A stretch of 41,769 nucleotides of DNA from Pedobacter petrophilus (lineage in GTDB: Bacteria > Bacteroidota > Bacteroidia > Sphingobacteriales > Sphingobacteriaceae): contig NZ_WKKH01000038.1 of assembly GCF_009674725.1 (NCBI RefSeq), positions 1 to 41,769 of the forward strand. The letters run 5' to 3'. Below are positions 24,407 through 32,969 of this stretch, one piece after another. The translations under genes and the position numbers were made by a program. Each line of letters begins with the position of its first letter. Within the stretch, counting starts at the first letter, position 1. The notes beneath the pieces are model-generated. The model saw nothing but the letters and a program-made list of their open reading frames with translations. It was not told the origin of the DNA and made no database searches.

Positions 24407-25929
24407 TATATCAGCACGTTTCCTGTCATTTCCGCTGGAATATCAACACCTAAAATGCGAAGAACAGTAGGAGCGATATCGCCAAGTTTTCCATCAGCAA
24501 TAGCCTTATAATCTTTGTCGATTAAAATACAGGGAACCAAATTGGTTGTGTGTGCGGTATTTGCCGATCCATCTCCGTTTACCATAAACTCAGAGTTGCC
24601 ATGATCTGCCAGTAAAATAAACGAATAACCATTTTCAAGTCCTTTGGTTACGACTGTTTCGGCACATTTATCAGCAGTTTCTACTGCCTTTATTACTGCG
24701 TCGAAAACACCCGTATGGCCAACCATATCTGGATTGGCAAAATTTAAGCAGATAAAATCTGCCCAGCCGGTTTCCATTTCTGCGGTAATGGCTGCGGTGA
24801 TTCCAGCTGCGCTCATTTCCGGTTGTAAATCATACGTAGCAACTTTCGGAGAAGGCACTAAAATGCGTTTCTCGTTAGGGAATTCGGTTTCCCTACCACC
24901 AGAGAAGAAGAAAGTAACGTGTGGATATTTCTCCGTTTCCGCGATCCGGATCTGGTTTTTATTATTTTCTGATAAAACCTCGCCAATTGTTTTCGTCAAA
25001 TCATCTTTGGTTAACATTACATTCACTTTATCGAAGCTTTCATCATAAGTGGTCATGGTTACATAATACAATGGCAGTTTATGCATCAGTTGTTCCGGGA
25101 AATCTTTTTGGGTGAGTGCCGTTGTAATTTCACGACCTCTATCCGTACGGAAGTTAAAGCAAATCACCACATCATCCGGCTGAATAGTTGCAACAGGTTC
25201 GCTGTTAAATTGGGTAAGTACAACAGGATTTAAAAATTCATCCGTAATGCCATTTTGGTAGGAACTTTGAATGGCACTTAAAGCATCCTGTGTTTTCTCA
25301 CCAACGCCGTTTACCATTACATCGTAAGCTTGTTTAACACGCTCCCAGCGGTTATCCCGGTCCATTGCATAATATCGGCCAATCATGGTCGCTAATTTTG
25401 CATTTCCATGTTGCAAATGGTTTTGAAGATCGGTAATAAAACCTAATCCCGATTTCGGATCAGTATCACGACCATCTAAAAAAGCATGAACAAACGTTTT
25501 TTCTACGTGAGCCTCGTTTGCTGCATCACAAAGTGCTTTTAAATGCTCAATATGTGCATGCACTCCGCCGTTAGAAACTAAACCAATAAAATGAACTGCT
25601 TTATTGTTGGCTTTTGCGTAATCAAATGCGGCAAGTAAAACCGGGTTGCTGTGCAATTCTCTATCAGCAATTGCCTTATTGATTCTGCCCAGTTCCTGAT
25701 AAACAACGCGACCAGCACCCAAATTCATGTGCCCAACTTCTGAGTTTCCCATTTGTCCGGCAGGTAATCCTACCGCTTCACCAGATGCTTCTAATTTTGA
25801 ATGAGGATAATTTTGCAACAAGGAATCAAAAAAAGGTGTTTTTGCAGCGTAGGCAGCATCAGAGTTATCCTGACTTCCGTAACCCCAGCCATCTAAAATT
25901 ATAAGTGCGAGTTTTTTATTGTTTACCAT
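24406..25929 (-). CDS. gpmI: 2,3-bisphosphoglycerate-independent phosphoglycerate mutase
   Basis: GpmI interconverts 3- and 2-phosphoglycerate in glycolysis, using two manganese ions. The 507-residue length fits the family. Signatures: ALIILDGWGYG at the N-terminus (first metal Asp), the phospho-Ser region GQMGNSEVGHMNLGAGR, FVHAFLDGRDTDPKSG, IGRYYAMDRDNRWERV, and the metal ligands in NPDMVGHTG and LLADHGNSE. It has a good promoter about 75 bases upstream and is followed with overlap by the lipoprotein gene. Confidence 0.97.
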   Translation of the reverse strand: MVNNKKLALIILDGWGYGSQDNSDAAYAAKTPFFDSLLQNYPHSKLEASGEAVGLPAGQMGNSEVGHMNLGAGRVVYQELGRINKAIADRELHSNPVLLAAFDYAKANNKAVHFIGLVSNGGVHAHIEHLKALCDAANEAHVEKTFVHAFLDGRDTDPKSGLGFITDLQNHLQHGNAKLATMIGRYYAMDRDNRWERVKQAYDVMVNGVGEKTQDALSAIQSSYQNGITDEFLNPVVLTQFNSEPVATIQPDDVVICFNFRTDRGREITTALTQKDFPEQLMHKLPLYYVTMTTYDESFDKVNVMLTKDDLTKTIGEVLSENNKNQIRIAETEKYPHVTFFFSGGRETEFPNEKRILVPSPKVATYDLQPEMSAAGITAAITAEMETGWADFICLNFANPDMVGHTGVFDAVIKAVETADKCAETVVTKGLENGYSFILLADHGNSEFMVNGDGSANTAHTTNLVPCILIDKDYKAIADGKLGDIAPTVLRILGVDIPAEMTGNVLI

Positions 25930-26003
25930 ATTAATTGAAAAATTTATTCATCAATACCAAAACATTTTCTTTCAAAACATGTTTTAGTGTTTTATTCATA
26001 TGG

Positions 26004-26032
26004 CAAATATAACTTTATTGAAGGTTATACAA
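26004..26032 (-). promoter_or_regulatory. Promoter of gpmI
   Basis: On the minus strand TTG (26030-26032), an 18-base spacer, then TATATTTG (26004-26011): a full Bacteroidota-type promoter with both boxes. The predicted leader is about 70 bases. Confidence 0.75.
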
Positions 26033-26101
26033 ATTAAGAAATCGTTTTTTGATAAGCTAATGGCATAATTTTAGCTACTGTGTTCTGTATAAAATACAGA
26101 A

Positions 26102-26500
26102 ATGATCCGGAGCTTGTTTTTACTTGTTATTAGTTTGACATCATTATATCGTCCTGTTGCTATCCAGGCAGATATTATCGATGATTTATCATCTTATTTT
26201 AAAGCTGGAAACGCCAAGGATATCGCTAAAAATTTTGCCTCCACGATAGAATTAATCATTATTGATGAAGAAGATGTCTATTCTAAAGCACAAGGTGAGC
26301 AGATTCTGCGAGATTTTTTCGTCAAACACCCCCCTGTTAAAACAAGTGTTTTTCATAAAATTAACAATAGTCCGAATTATAGGTTTGGTGTGATCATCCT
26401 CAATACATCAAAAGAAACATTCAGGGTTTCTATTACGATGAAAAAAGTGAATAATACCTTTCAGATTACTGAGTTAAGAATCGAACCGGCTAAAGATTAG
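26102..26500 (+). CDS. DUF4783 secreted protein
   Basis: The 132-residue product has a signal peptide (SLFLLVISLTSLYRPVAIQA) and one NTF2-like alpha+beta domain (IIDDLSSYFKAGNAKDIAKNF ... EEDVYSKAQGEQILRDFF ... FQITELRIEP). This matches DUF4783, a Bacteroidota family of unknown function often found just upstream of nadC, as here (gap 110 bases, with a separate nadC promoter). Likely periplasmic. The NTF2-like fold may bind a small ligand or a partner; nothing more can be said. Confidence 0.8.
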   Translation: MIRSLFLLVISLTSLYRPVAIQADIIDDLSSYFKAGNAKDIAKNFASTIELIIIDEEDVYSKAQGEQILRDFFVKHPPVKTSVFHKINNSPNYRFGVIILNTSKETFRVSITMKKVNNTFQITELRIEPAKD

Positions 26501-26562
26501 GTTGTTTCTCTCTGAATGTTTCTTAAACGCCCCATCAACCTATCGTAATATCTGCCGGTAAA

Positions 26563-26592
26563 TTGCCTGATAACAAATAATTCTTATTTTTG
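26563..26592 (+). promoter_or_regulatory. Promoter of nadC
   Basis: TTG (26563-26565), a 19-base spacer and TATTTTTG (26585-26592) form a complete promoter. Transcription should start around 26597-26600, which rules out the TTG at 26590 as a start codon and leaves the TTG at 26611. Confidence 0.75.
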
Positions 26593-26610
26593 CAGCATAA
26601 AACCTATATT

Positions 26611-27453
26611 TTGGATATTCAACTAATACATCAATTCATAAAAAATGCCCTGGCTGAAGATGTTGGCGATGGTGATCACACTTCATTATCAACAATTCCT
26701 GCCGGCACCCAGGGTAGGGCCAAACTCATTATCAAAGAAGACGGCATTTTAGCAGGCATGGAATTGGCGCTGGAAATTTTTGCCACAGTTGATCCTGATT
26801 TAAAAGTTAACGTATTGTTACAGGACGGTGTAGCAGTAAAAGTGGGAGATATTGGTTTAACAGTAAGCGGAAGTACACATGCTATTCTGATTGCAGAACG
26901 TTTGGTGCTCAATTGCATGCAGCGAATGAGTGGCATTGCAACTAGAACTCACCACATTGTTTCCCTTTTAAAAGATACCAAGACAAGAATTTTAGATACA
27001 CGCAAAACAACCCCGGGTTTGCGGTATCTTGAAAAGTGGGCGGTAAGAATTGGCGGAGGTGTTAATCATCGCATTGGTTTATACGATATGATTTTAATTA
27101 AAGATAACCATGTTGATTATGCTGGTGGAATTGCAAATGCGATTACCTCTACCCAAAAATACCTGTCTGATCATCACAAAACGCTCCAAATTGAAATCGA
27201 GGTAAGAAATATAGAGGAATTATCCCAGGTATTGGCTGTAGGTGGTGTTGACCGCATTATGCTTGACAACTTTAACTTTACCGATTTAAAAGCTGCAGTA
27301 GCATTAATTGATGGAAGATTTACAACCGAAGCATCTGGAGGGATTACCGAAGAAAATGTAGTAGAATATGCTGCTTGCGGAGTAGATTTTATTTCAATGG
27401 GGGCGCTTACACATTCTGTAAAAAGCCTCGACATCAGTTTAAAAGCATTCTAA
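26611..27453 (+). CDS. nadC: Nicotinate-nucleotide pyrophosphorylase (quinolinate phosphoribosyltransferase)
   Basis: NadC converts quinolinate and PRPP to nicotinate mononucleotide in NAD synthesis. Family marks: IKNALAEDVGDGDHTS, LNCMQRMSGIATRTHH, DTRKTTPGLRYLEKWAVRIGGG (active-site Arg/Lys), LIKDNHVDY, IEIEVRNIEEL, MLDNF and ASGGITEENV. No ATG is available at the N-terminus. The TTG at 26611 gives MDIQLIHQFIKNALAED, 280 residues, which fits the family; the earlier TTG at 26590 lies in the promoter. So this is a genuine non-ATG start. No nadA or nadB is near. plsY follows after 50 bases and is probably cotranscribed. Confidence 0.95.
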   Translation: MDIQLIHQFIKNALAEDVGDGDHTSLSTIPAGTQGRAKLIIKEDGILAGMELALEIFATVDPDLKVNVLLQDGVAVKVGDIGLTVSGSTHAILIAERLVLNCMQRMSGIATRTHHIVSLLKDTKTRILDTRKTTPGLRYLEKWAVRIGGGVNHRIGLYDMILIKDNHVDYAGGIANAITSTQKYLSDHHKTLQIEIEVRNIEELSQVLAVGGVDRIMLDNFNFTDLKAAVALIDGRFTTEASGGITEENVVEYAACGVDFISMGALTHSVKSLDISLKAF

Positions 27454-27503
27454 AAGTGATGTGCTATAAAATTGAAAGCTTATTTTTTGTATCATTGTAG
27501 GCT

Positions 27504-28151
27504 ATGGTTACGGTTTATTCGCTCACTGCTTTATTATTTGCGTATCTGTTTGGATCCATACCAACCGCCGTATGGCTCGGTCAGGCCTTTTACGGTATTG
27601 ATGTTCGGGAATACGGAAGTGGCAACGCTGGTGCAACCAACACCTTTAGGGTTTTAGGGAAAAAGGCTGGCATCGCTGTAATGGTTATTGACATTGCAAA
27701 AGGCTACACCGCTACCAATTTGGCCTACATTATTGGTATGTCTGTTACCGGGCCGCAAAATTCAGTTGTTTTTGTTAATTATCAGCTCGCCCTGGGTGTA
27801 ACTGCTGTAATGGGACATTTATTTCCCGTTTTTGCTGGTTTCAGGGGAGGAAAAGGAGTGGCTACACTTTTTGGAATGATTTTGGCAGTTAACTTCGAAG
27901 CATCTATGCTTTGCGTTCTGGTTTTCGTGATTGTATTACTATTAACAAAATATGTTTCATTAAGTTCAATCTGCGCTGGCTTTACATTTCCGCTCAGTGT
28001 TGTCTTTTTGTTTCAGGTTTCTATAAAATCAGAAGTGCTCTACGGCATGGTTGTCTGTGTTTTAATTTTAGTTACGCATCAAAAAAATCTCGAAAGATTG
28101 CTTAAGGGCAAGGAATCAAAAGTGTATTTGTTTAGGAAGAAAACTAATTAG
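27504..28151 (+). CDS. plsY: Glycerol-3-phosphate acyltransferase PlsY
   Basis: PlsY transfers the acyl group from acyl-phosphate to glycerol-3-phosphate, the first step of phospholipid synthesis, in the inner membrane. The 215-residue length and about five TM helices fit. Motifs: YLFGSIPTAVWLGQ, REYGSGNAGATNTFRVLG (motif 1), and GHLFPVFAGFRGGKGVATLFG (motif 2). It starts with ATG 50 bases after nadC. Confidence 0.96.
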   Translation: MVTVYSLTALLFAYLFGSIPTAVWLGQAFYGIDVREYGSGNAGATNTFRVLGKKAGIAVMVIDIAKGYTATNLAYIIGMSVTGPQNSVVFVNYQLALGVTAVMGHLFPVFAGFRGGKGVATLFGMILAVNFEASMLCVLVFVIVLLLTKYVSLSSICAGFTFPLSVVFLFQVSIKSEVLYGMVVCVLILVTHQKNLERLLKGKESKVYLFRKKTN

Positions 28152-28238
28152 CAACAAAAACACAATCATTAAACTTATTCAGCAGCTTACTGTATAAAAT
28201 TCGGTTCGCCTGAAGGGTAACTAAACTAAAACTAAATT

Positions 28239-29045
28239 ATGAAAAAGTTATTTTTAACGGCAAGTCTTGCTGGCATCTTATTATTTAATTCCTGTTCTAC
28301 TGTTCCATTAACAGGACGTAGTCGATTTGATTTAGTAAGTAATGAGCAGGTTTTACCTATGGCATTTCAAGCTTATAGTACTTTCTTAACAGAAAATAAA
28401 ACTACTGTATTATCTGCTTCAAATGCACAGGCGCTGAAAGTGAAAACTGTCGGTAATAAACTAATTTCCGCAGTAAAATCATATATGAACAGTAATAACT
28501 ACGGCAACTTAATCGCTGATTACCAGTGGGAAGTTAACGTAGTTCAAAATAATGAAAAAAATGCGTGGTGTATGCCAGGCGGTAAAATTGTTGTTTATAC
28601 TGGTATTCTTCCGGTAACACAGGATGACGCTGGTTTAGCCACTGTTATGGGACACGAAATTGCTCATGCGATTGCAGGTCACTCGGCAGAACGCATGTCA
28701 CAGGAAATGGTTGCCCAGGGAGTTGGCGCTGCCGCGGGTGTAGCGTTATCCAGAAACCCTAAAACACAATCTATCTTCAATACGCTTTATGGTGTAGGTA
28801 CACCGGTTGCCATGCTGAAGTTCAGTCGTAATCAAGAGTTAGAAGCAGATCGTTTAGGTTTAATTTTTATGGCAATGGCCGGATATAACCCTCAAAATGC
28901 CACAAGTTTCTGGAACAGAATGTCGGCTTCATCTGCCGGTGCTCAAAAACCAGCAGAATTTTTAAGTACTCACCCTAGTGATGCAACGCGTATCGCGCAG
29001 ATTCAAAAATATTTACCTGAAGCACAACAGTATTATAAAAAGTAA
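28239..29045 (+). CDS. M48-family metallopeptidase lipoprotein
   Basis: The 268-residue product has a lipoprotein signal (LFLTASLAGILLFNSCSTVP; Cys near 19) and the family stretch PLTGRSRFDLVS. The zinc site is VMGHEIAHAIAGHSAERMS with the third ligand in NQELEADRLGLIFM. Related to the YcaL/LoiP/BepA group, periplasmic proteases or chaperones that act on outer-membrane proteins; the exact role is not known here. BepA's C-terminal TPR part is absent. It has a strong terminator directly after it. Confidence 0.92.
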   Translation: MKKLFLTASLAGILLFNSCSTVPLTGRSRFDLVSNEQVLPMAFQAYSTFLTENKTTVLSASNAQALKVKTVGNKLISAVKSYMNSNNYGNLIADYQWEVNVVQNNEKNAWCMPGGKIVVYTGILPVTQDDAGLATVMGHEIAHAIAGHSAERMSQEMVAQGVGAAAGVALSRNPKTQSIFNTLYGVGTPVAMLKFSRNQELEADRLGLIFMAMAGYNPQNATSFWNRMSASSAGAQKPAEFLSTHPSDATRIAQIQKYLPEAQQYYKK

Positions 29046-29062
29046 GGTTGAAGTTAACAGTT

Positions 29063-29107
29063 AAAAGGTGGAGAAGATAGCGAAGGGCTAAGTTCTCCAC
29101 CTTTTTT
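29063..29107 (+). terminator. Terminator of the M48 protease gene
   Basis: A perfect 13-base-pair stem (29063-29075 with 29093-29105), a 17-base loop, and a T run. Confidence 0.85.
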
Positions 29108-29439
29108 GTTATAGTTTAGCTGTGAAGTTTGTACATCAGGTAAGGTTAAGGCTTAGGTTGAAGATTTATCAAGGTTTCTAGGCTTTGTTTTCTTTTATAA
29201 TTAATCTCCTGATAGTGAGATTTTTTGGTAGGTGATGCACTAACCGATATTAAAAGGGCTGAAGGTTGAAAGTAAGGTTGAGAGTTGAGAAGTCAAGGTT
29301 TAACAAGGTGCTAAGTTCTTGCCTTTTTGTTAGTAATGTTTTTTCAGCTAGTATGTACTATCGGTTGATTGCCAGTGTTAGCGAAAAAATAATTATTTTT
29401 TTTAAAACACCGCCCAGAACAGGCTGTTGCGACTAACGA
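29108..29439. other. Intergenic region between convergent M48 and pabB genes
   Basis: No gene seen. The stretch 29261-29300 is rich in GGTTGA/GTTGAGA steps with partial 7-base spacing and may be a worn copy of the heptad-type repeats seen elsewhere in the window. The rest is AT-rich without clear structure. Confidence 0.4.
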
Positions 29440-30693
29440 CTAACCTAACACCTTCAGAATCGCACTCGCTTTAAGCAAGCATTCATCATATTCTTTTTCA
29501 GCATTGCATTGATAGGTAATTGCCCCGCCAACCTGGAAGGAAAGGTATTTATTGGCTGAGTTATAAAGGATACTTCTTATCACAACATTAAAGTCGAAAT
29601 CTCCATCAGGACTAATGCAACCGAAAGAACCAGAATACATGCCTCTTTTTGTTTCTTCATATGCTTCAATTAATTCCATGGCTTTGAGTTTGGGGGCGCC
29701 CGTCATGGAGCCCATTGGAAATGCATTTCTAATCGCATCAATGAAATGAACATCAGGGTTTAACTCACAGCTAATGGTAGAAATCATCTGGTGCACCTGG
29801 GGGAAAGTGTAAACGCCAAATAATTCATCCACTTTAACAGATCCTTTTACTGCCGATTTGGTAAGGTCGTGACGCACTAAATCAACAATCATCACATTTT
29901 CAGATTGTTCTTTCAGATCATTTTTAAGCTGATTTTTAATGTTTTCGTCTTCCTGAAGAACATTGCTTCTCTTTGCCGTTCCCTTTATAGGCTGTGAAAT
30001 AAGTTTGTTATTTCGCTTGCACAAGAATCTCTCCGGCGTAGCCGATAAAATATATTGACTTTTAATTTTAAAATAACCAGCAAATGGGGTGGGAGATAAG
30101 CGGTTTAATGCTTCGAAGGTTTGTACAGGGTCTATTATTGCGTTCTCTGCAAAAAACTCCTGACAAAAATTAATTTCATAAATATCGCCGCGTAGAATGT
30201 GGTTTTTTAAAGCTTCTATTTTACCCAGGTATTGATCTTTTGATAAACGCTTTTGAATTTTTAATGCCGCTTGCTTCTGATCGTTGCTAACGATGAATTG
30301 GTTAATTTCATTAATAATGGAATCATTTCCAATCAGCACATCTATCAAACCGTTTTTAATGCCAATTAAATACTTAGGAACGAAAAAGTACAACTCCGGG
30401 AAATTGAGGTAATCAGGATGATTCGAGTCTAAATCTTCAATCTCATTTTTGAGTTCATAATTAAACAATCCAAAAAGCCAGGTTTTATGTGATTTCTGAA
30501 AATCCTTTAACTGATCAAATGCGGTTCCGCTTTTGCAGGCCAGCTCCTCCTGAACATCAGCAGCGATTAAGAAGTCGTAGGATGAATATTGATCTTTGTA
30601 TTGATTCGAATACAGAAGGCAGCAAACCTCGAACTGGTTAGCCCAGCGCAATGCTTTCTGTTTGAAATCAGGTATATTATTTTGGTTTTCCAA
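29440..30693 (-). CDS. pabB: Aminodeoxychorismate synthase component I
   Basis: PabB-type chorismate-binding enzyme (417 residues) of folate synthesis; its amidotransferase partner PabA is not in the window. Marks: QPIKGTAKRS, NVMIVDLVRHDLTKSA, VDELFGVYTFPQVHQM, FPMGSMTGAPKLKAMELI and EETKRGMYSGSFGCISPDG. A short N-terminal domain precedes the catalytic part, so it may also be read as a general anthranilate/PABA component I. The only plausible start is the TTG at 30693, because no in-frame ATG lies near the N-terminus. The promoter box ends 7 bases upstream, giving a nearly leaderless TTG-started mRNA, which is unusual; the start may be misplaced. Confidence 0.9.
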   Translation of the reverse strand: MENQNNIPDFKQKALRWANQFEVCCLLYSNQYKDQYSSYDFLIAADVQEELACKSGTAFDQLKDFQKSHKTWLFGLFNYELKNEIEDLDSNHPDYLNFPELYFFVPKYLIGIKNGLIDVLIGNDSIINEINQFIVSNDQKQAALKIQKRLSKDQYLGKIEALKNHILRGDIYEINFCQEFFAENAIIDPVQTFEALNRLSPTPFAGYFKIKSQYILSATPERFLCKRNNKLISQPIKGTAKRSNVLQEDENIKNQLKNDLKEQSENVMIVDLVRHDLTKSAVKGSVKVDELFGVYTFPQVHQMISTISCELNPDVHFIDAIRNAFPMGSMTGAPKLKAMELIEAYEETKRGMYSGSFGCISPDGDFDFNVVIRSILYNSANKYLSFQVGGAITYQCNAEKEYDECLLKASAILKVLG

Positions 30694-30700
30694 GCTGCGG

Positions 30701-30708
30701 CAAAGGTA
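30701..30708 (-). promoter_or_regulatory. -7 promoter box of pabB
   Basis: TACCTTTG on the minus strand, ending 7 bases before the TTG start. Confidence 0.6.
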
Positions 30709-30781
30709 AAAATAGCGCTGATAATTATGTGAAATAATTTTATATTGAGGGATTTTATTTAAGATTCATTAATCTCCACAA

Positions 30782-30814
30782 ATTGCCATTTCGAGGAGAA
30801 CGACAAAGCAATCT
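30782..30814. repeat. Worn copy of a dispersed ATTGC...GCAATC intergenic element
   Basis: ATTGCCATTTCGAGGAG followed by ACGACAAAGCAATCT resembles the GATTGCTTC...CGCAATGACG cores inside the 164-base array at 11838-12350, read on the other strand. Probably a degraded member of the same family. Confidence 0.45.
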
Positions 30815-30864
30815 CATTAAAAATCATTTTAATACTGGTCAACTTTTGTCAATAACTCTGCTAA

Positions 30865-30896
30865 TAAAAAAAGCAACCCGATTGGATTGCTTTTTG
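30865..30896 (-). terminator. Terminator of purA
   Basis: On the minus strand AAAAAGCAATCC pairs with GGGTTGCTTTTT (one G-U pair) around the loop AATC, followed by a T run. It lies about 46 bases after the purA stop. Confidence 0.8.
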
Positions 30897-30941
30897 TTTT
30901 TATCATCAACCTGAAGTTATTTCAAGATCTATTCTGATGTA

Positions 30942-32222
30942 TTAACGTAATGCTAAAGTTTGTGCTCTATCTGGTCCTACTGAAAGGAATTTAATAGGTA
31001 CTTCTAATTCTTTTTCCAGGAAGGCAATATAGTCGTTCAACTTCGCTGGAATCTCGTCAACAGCAGTGATTTTAGTTACATCTGTAGCCCAGCCATCAAT
31101 TGCTTTTAATACTGGTTTTGGTTCGATAGAAATGATATCGTATGGCATGTAATCGATGGTTTCACCATTGTATTCATAGTGCGTACAAGCGTAAATAGTT
31201 TCGAAAGTATCCAATACATCGGCTTTCATCATAATTAATTCGGTTACACCGTTTAACATGATGGCATATTTTAATGCAGGAAGATCAATCCATCCGCAAC
31301 GACGGGCACGACCTGTAGTTGCACCAAATTCATGACCTAACGCGCGTAAATTTTCACCAACTTCATTGTCTAGTTCTGTAGGGAAAGGACCTCCGCCAAC
31401 ACGTGTACAGTACGCTTTGAAAATACCATAAACAGCGCCAACTTTGTTGGGCGCAATACCTAAACCCGTACAGGCACCAGCGGTTGTAGTATTGCTAGAC
31501 GTTACGAAAGGATAAGAGCCAAAATCAACATCTAATAAAGTGCCTTGTGCACCTTCAGCCAAAACAGCTTTACCTTCTTTTAAATAGCCGTTAACAAAAT
31601 GCTCGCTATCTACGTGAGGAATGCTTTTTAAGAATTCAATGGCTTCGAAGAATGATGCTTCTTTTTCTGCCAGTTCATATTCAAAACCTTCGTAATGAGA
31701 CAGGATTTCGGTATGTTTTTCTACCAGTTTAGCATAACGCTCTGCAAAATCCGGGAGGGTAGTATCGCCAACGCGTAAACCGTTACGGCCGGTTTTATCC
31801 ATATAAGTCGGGCCAATGCCTTTCAGCGTTGATCCAATTTTATTTTTACCCATGCGTGCCTCATTTGCAGCATCCAATAACTGGTGAGTAGGTAAAATTA
31901 AGTGCGCTTTACGGGCAATCACCAATTTGCCTTCAGCAACAGGGTCATGACCAGCTTTTTTCAGGTTATCTAACTCTCTTTTTAAAATGATAGGATCGAT
32001 TACGACACCATTACCGATGAGGTTCATGGTTTTTTCGTTGAAAATTCCGGATGGAATGGTATTTAAAACGAATTTTTTGCCATCGAACTCTAAAGTATGT
32101 CCGGCATTCGGGCCACCCTGAAAACGGGCAATAAGATCATATTTTGGACTGAGTACATCAACGATTTTTCCCTTTCCTTCATCGCCCCATTGCAGGCCGA
32201 GAAGTACATCTACTTGCGTCAT
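30942..32222 (-). CDS. purA: Adenylosuccinate synthetase
   Basis: PurA joins IMP and aspartate using GTP, the first step from IMP to AMP. The 426-residue length is normal. Marks: LLGLQWGDEGKGKIVD (GTP/IMP site), GGPNAGHTLEF, GSTLKGIGPTYMDKTGR, AEGAQGTLLDVDFGSYPFVT (14+ residue loop), and GRARRCGWIDLP. It begins 37 bases after the Fur-family gene on the same strand, probably as one transcript, and ends at its own terminator. Confidence 0.97.
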   Translation of the reverse strand: MTQVDVLLGLQWGDEGKGKIVDVLSPKYDLIARFQGGPNAGHTLEFDGKKFVLNTIPSGIFNEKTMNLIGNGVVIDPIILKRELDNLKKAGHDPVAEGKLVIARKAHLILPTHQLLDAANEARMGKNKIGSTLKGIGPTYMDKTGRNGLRVGDTTLPDFAERYAKLVEKHTEILSHYEGFEYELAEKEASFFEAIEFLKSIPHVDSEHFVNGYLKEGKAVLAEGAQGTLLDVDFGSYPFVTSSNTTTAGACTGLGIAPNKVGAVYGIFKAYCTRVGGGPFPTELDNEVGENLRALGHEFGATTGRARRCGWIDLPALKYAIMLNGVTELIMMKADVLDTFETIYACTHYEYNGETIDYMPYDIISIEPKPVLKAIDGWATDVTKITAVDEIPAKLNDYIAFLEKELEVPIKFLSVGPDRAQTLALR

Positions 32223-32259
32223 TATTAAAAATTTAAGCTGGTTTTATTTTGTGATTGAT

Positions 32260-32754
32260 TTAATTTGCTGCAGGTTTAGCCGCTTTGGCAGTTTCATTTA
32301 CTTTTCTCGCCATGCTGCAATCTGAGCAAAAGCCATAAAGGTTTAATGAATGATGTTTCACGTCGAATTTCAAAAGATCGCCAACCATGGTTTGGATCTG
32401 GTGAATCCGGGGATCGCAAAACTCAACTACTTTACCGCATTCTATACAGATCACGTGATCATGTTGGCGGTAGCCATAAGACTTTTCGAATTGTGCCATG
32501 TTTTTCCCAAACTGGTGTTTGGTAACTAAATCGCATGAAACCAGTAACTCTAAAGTATTGTAAACCGTAGCACGACTTACCCGATACTTTTGATTCTTCA
32601 TGTGGATATAAAGGGTTTCAACATCGAAGTGATCGTTTCTTGAATAGATTTCTTCCAATATGGCGAAACGCTCTGGTGTTTTGCGTAGATTTTTGTTTTC
32701 TAAATAAGCTTCAAAAATCTTGCGAACAAGCTCATTTGTTTTTTGTTCAGACAT
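32260..32754 (-). CDS. Fur/PerR-family metal-dependent transcription regulator
   Basis: The 164-residue product has a winged-helix N-terminal half (LRKTPERFAILEEIYSRNDH, and YRVSRATVYNTLELLVSCDL as recognition helix). The dimerisation/metal half has HDHVICIECGKVVEFCDPRI and the second Cys pair GFCSDCS, together forming the structural zinc site. The family uses iron, manganese, zinc or peroxide as signal; this sequence alone does not decide which. Its cotranscription with purA is curious, since no metal-uptake gene is near. A PerR-type oxidative response is one possibility, given glutathione peroxidase and bshB1 3 kb away (inference). Confidence 0.9.
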   Translation of the reverse strand: MSEQKTNELVRKIFEAYLENKNLRKTPERFAILEEIYSRNDHFDVETLYIHMKNQKYRVSRATVYNTLELLVSCDLVTKHQFGKNMAQFEKSYGYRQHDHVICIECGKVVEFCDPRIHQIQTMVGDLLKFDVKHHSLNLYGFCSDCSMARKVNETAKAAKPAAN

Positions 32755-32771
32755 AGTATTTAAACTCCGTT

Positions 32772-32779
32772 CAAAGGTA
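32772..32779 (-). promoter_or_regulatory. -7 promoter box of the fur-like gene and purA
   Basis: TACCTTTG on the minus strand, 17 bases before the ATG; a second TACC precedes it directly. No TTG -33 box is seen. Confidence 0.6.
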
Positions 32780-32828
32780 GGTAAATTGTTTGATTGTTAT
32801 GTTGTTCTATTGTTTAAATGTTATAATA

Positions 32829-32967
32829 AGTCGGAAGCTGGGAAGTCGGAAGTCCGGTGATTTAAGTCCTTAGTCGAAAGTCCTTAGTCACTTGCAAATT
32901 GAACATTATGCCATAAACTTATTAGTCTGCTCTTAAACTTCTGACTCCGGACTAATGACTTCTGACT
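32829..32967. repeat. Inverted pair of 7-base-period AGTCNNN / GACTNNN repeats
   Basis: On the plus strand AGTC (or AGCT) occurs at 32829, 32836, 32844, 32851, 32865, 32872, 32879 and 32886. Further on the complement GACT (first copy AACT) occurs at 32936, 32943, 32950, 32957 and 32964. Spacing is 7 or a multiple, with one 8. The two arms face each other across about 45 bases and could pair loosely in RNA. The right arm ends next to the stop codon of the RelA/SpoT gene. Confidence 0.8.
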
Positions 32968-32969
32968 TT

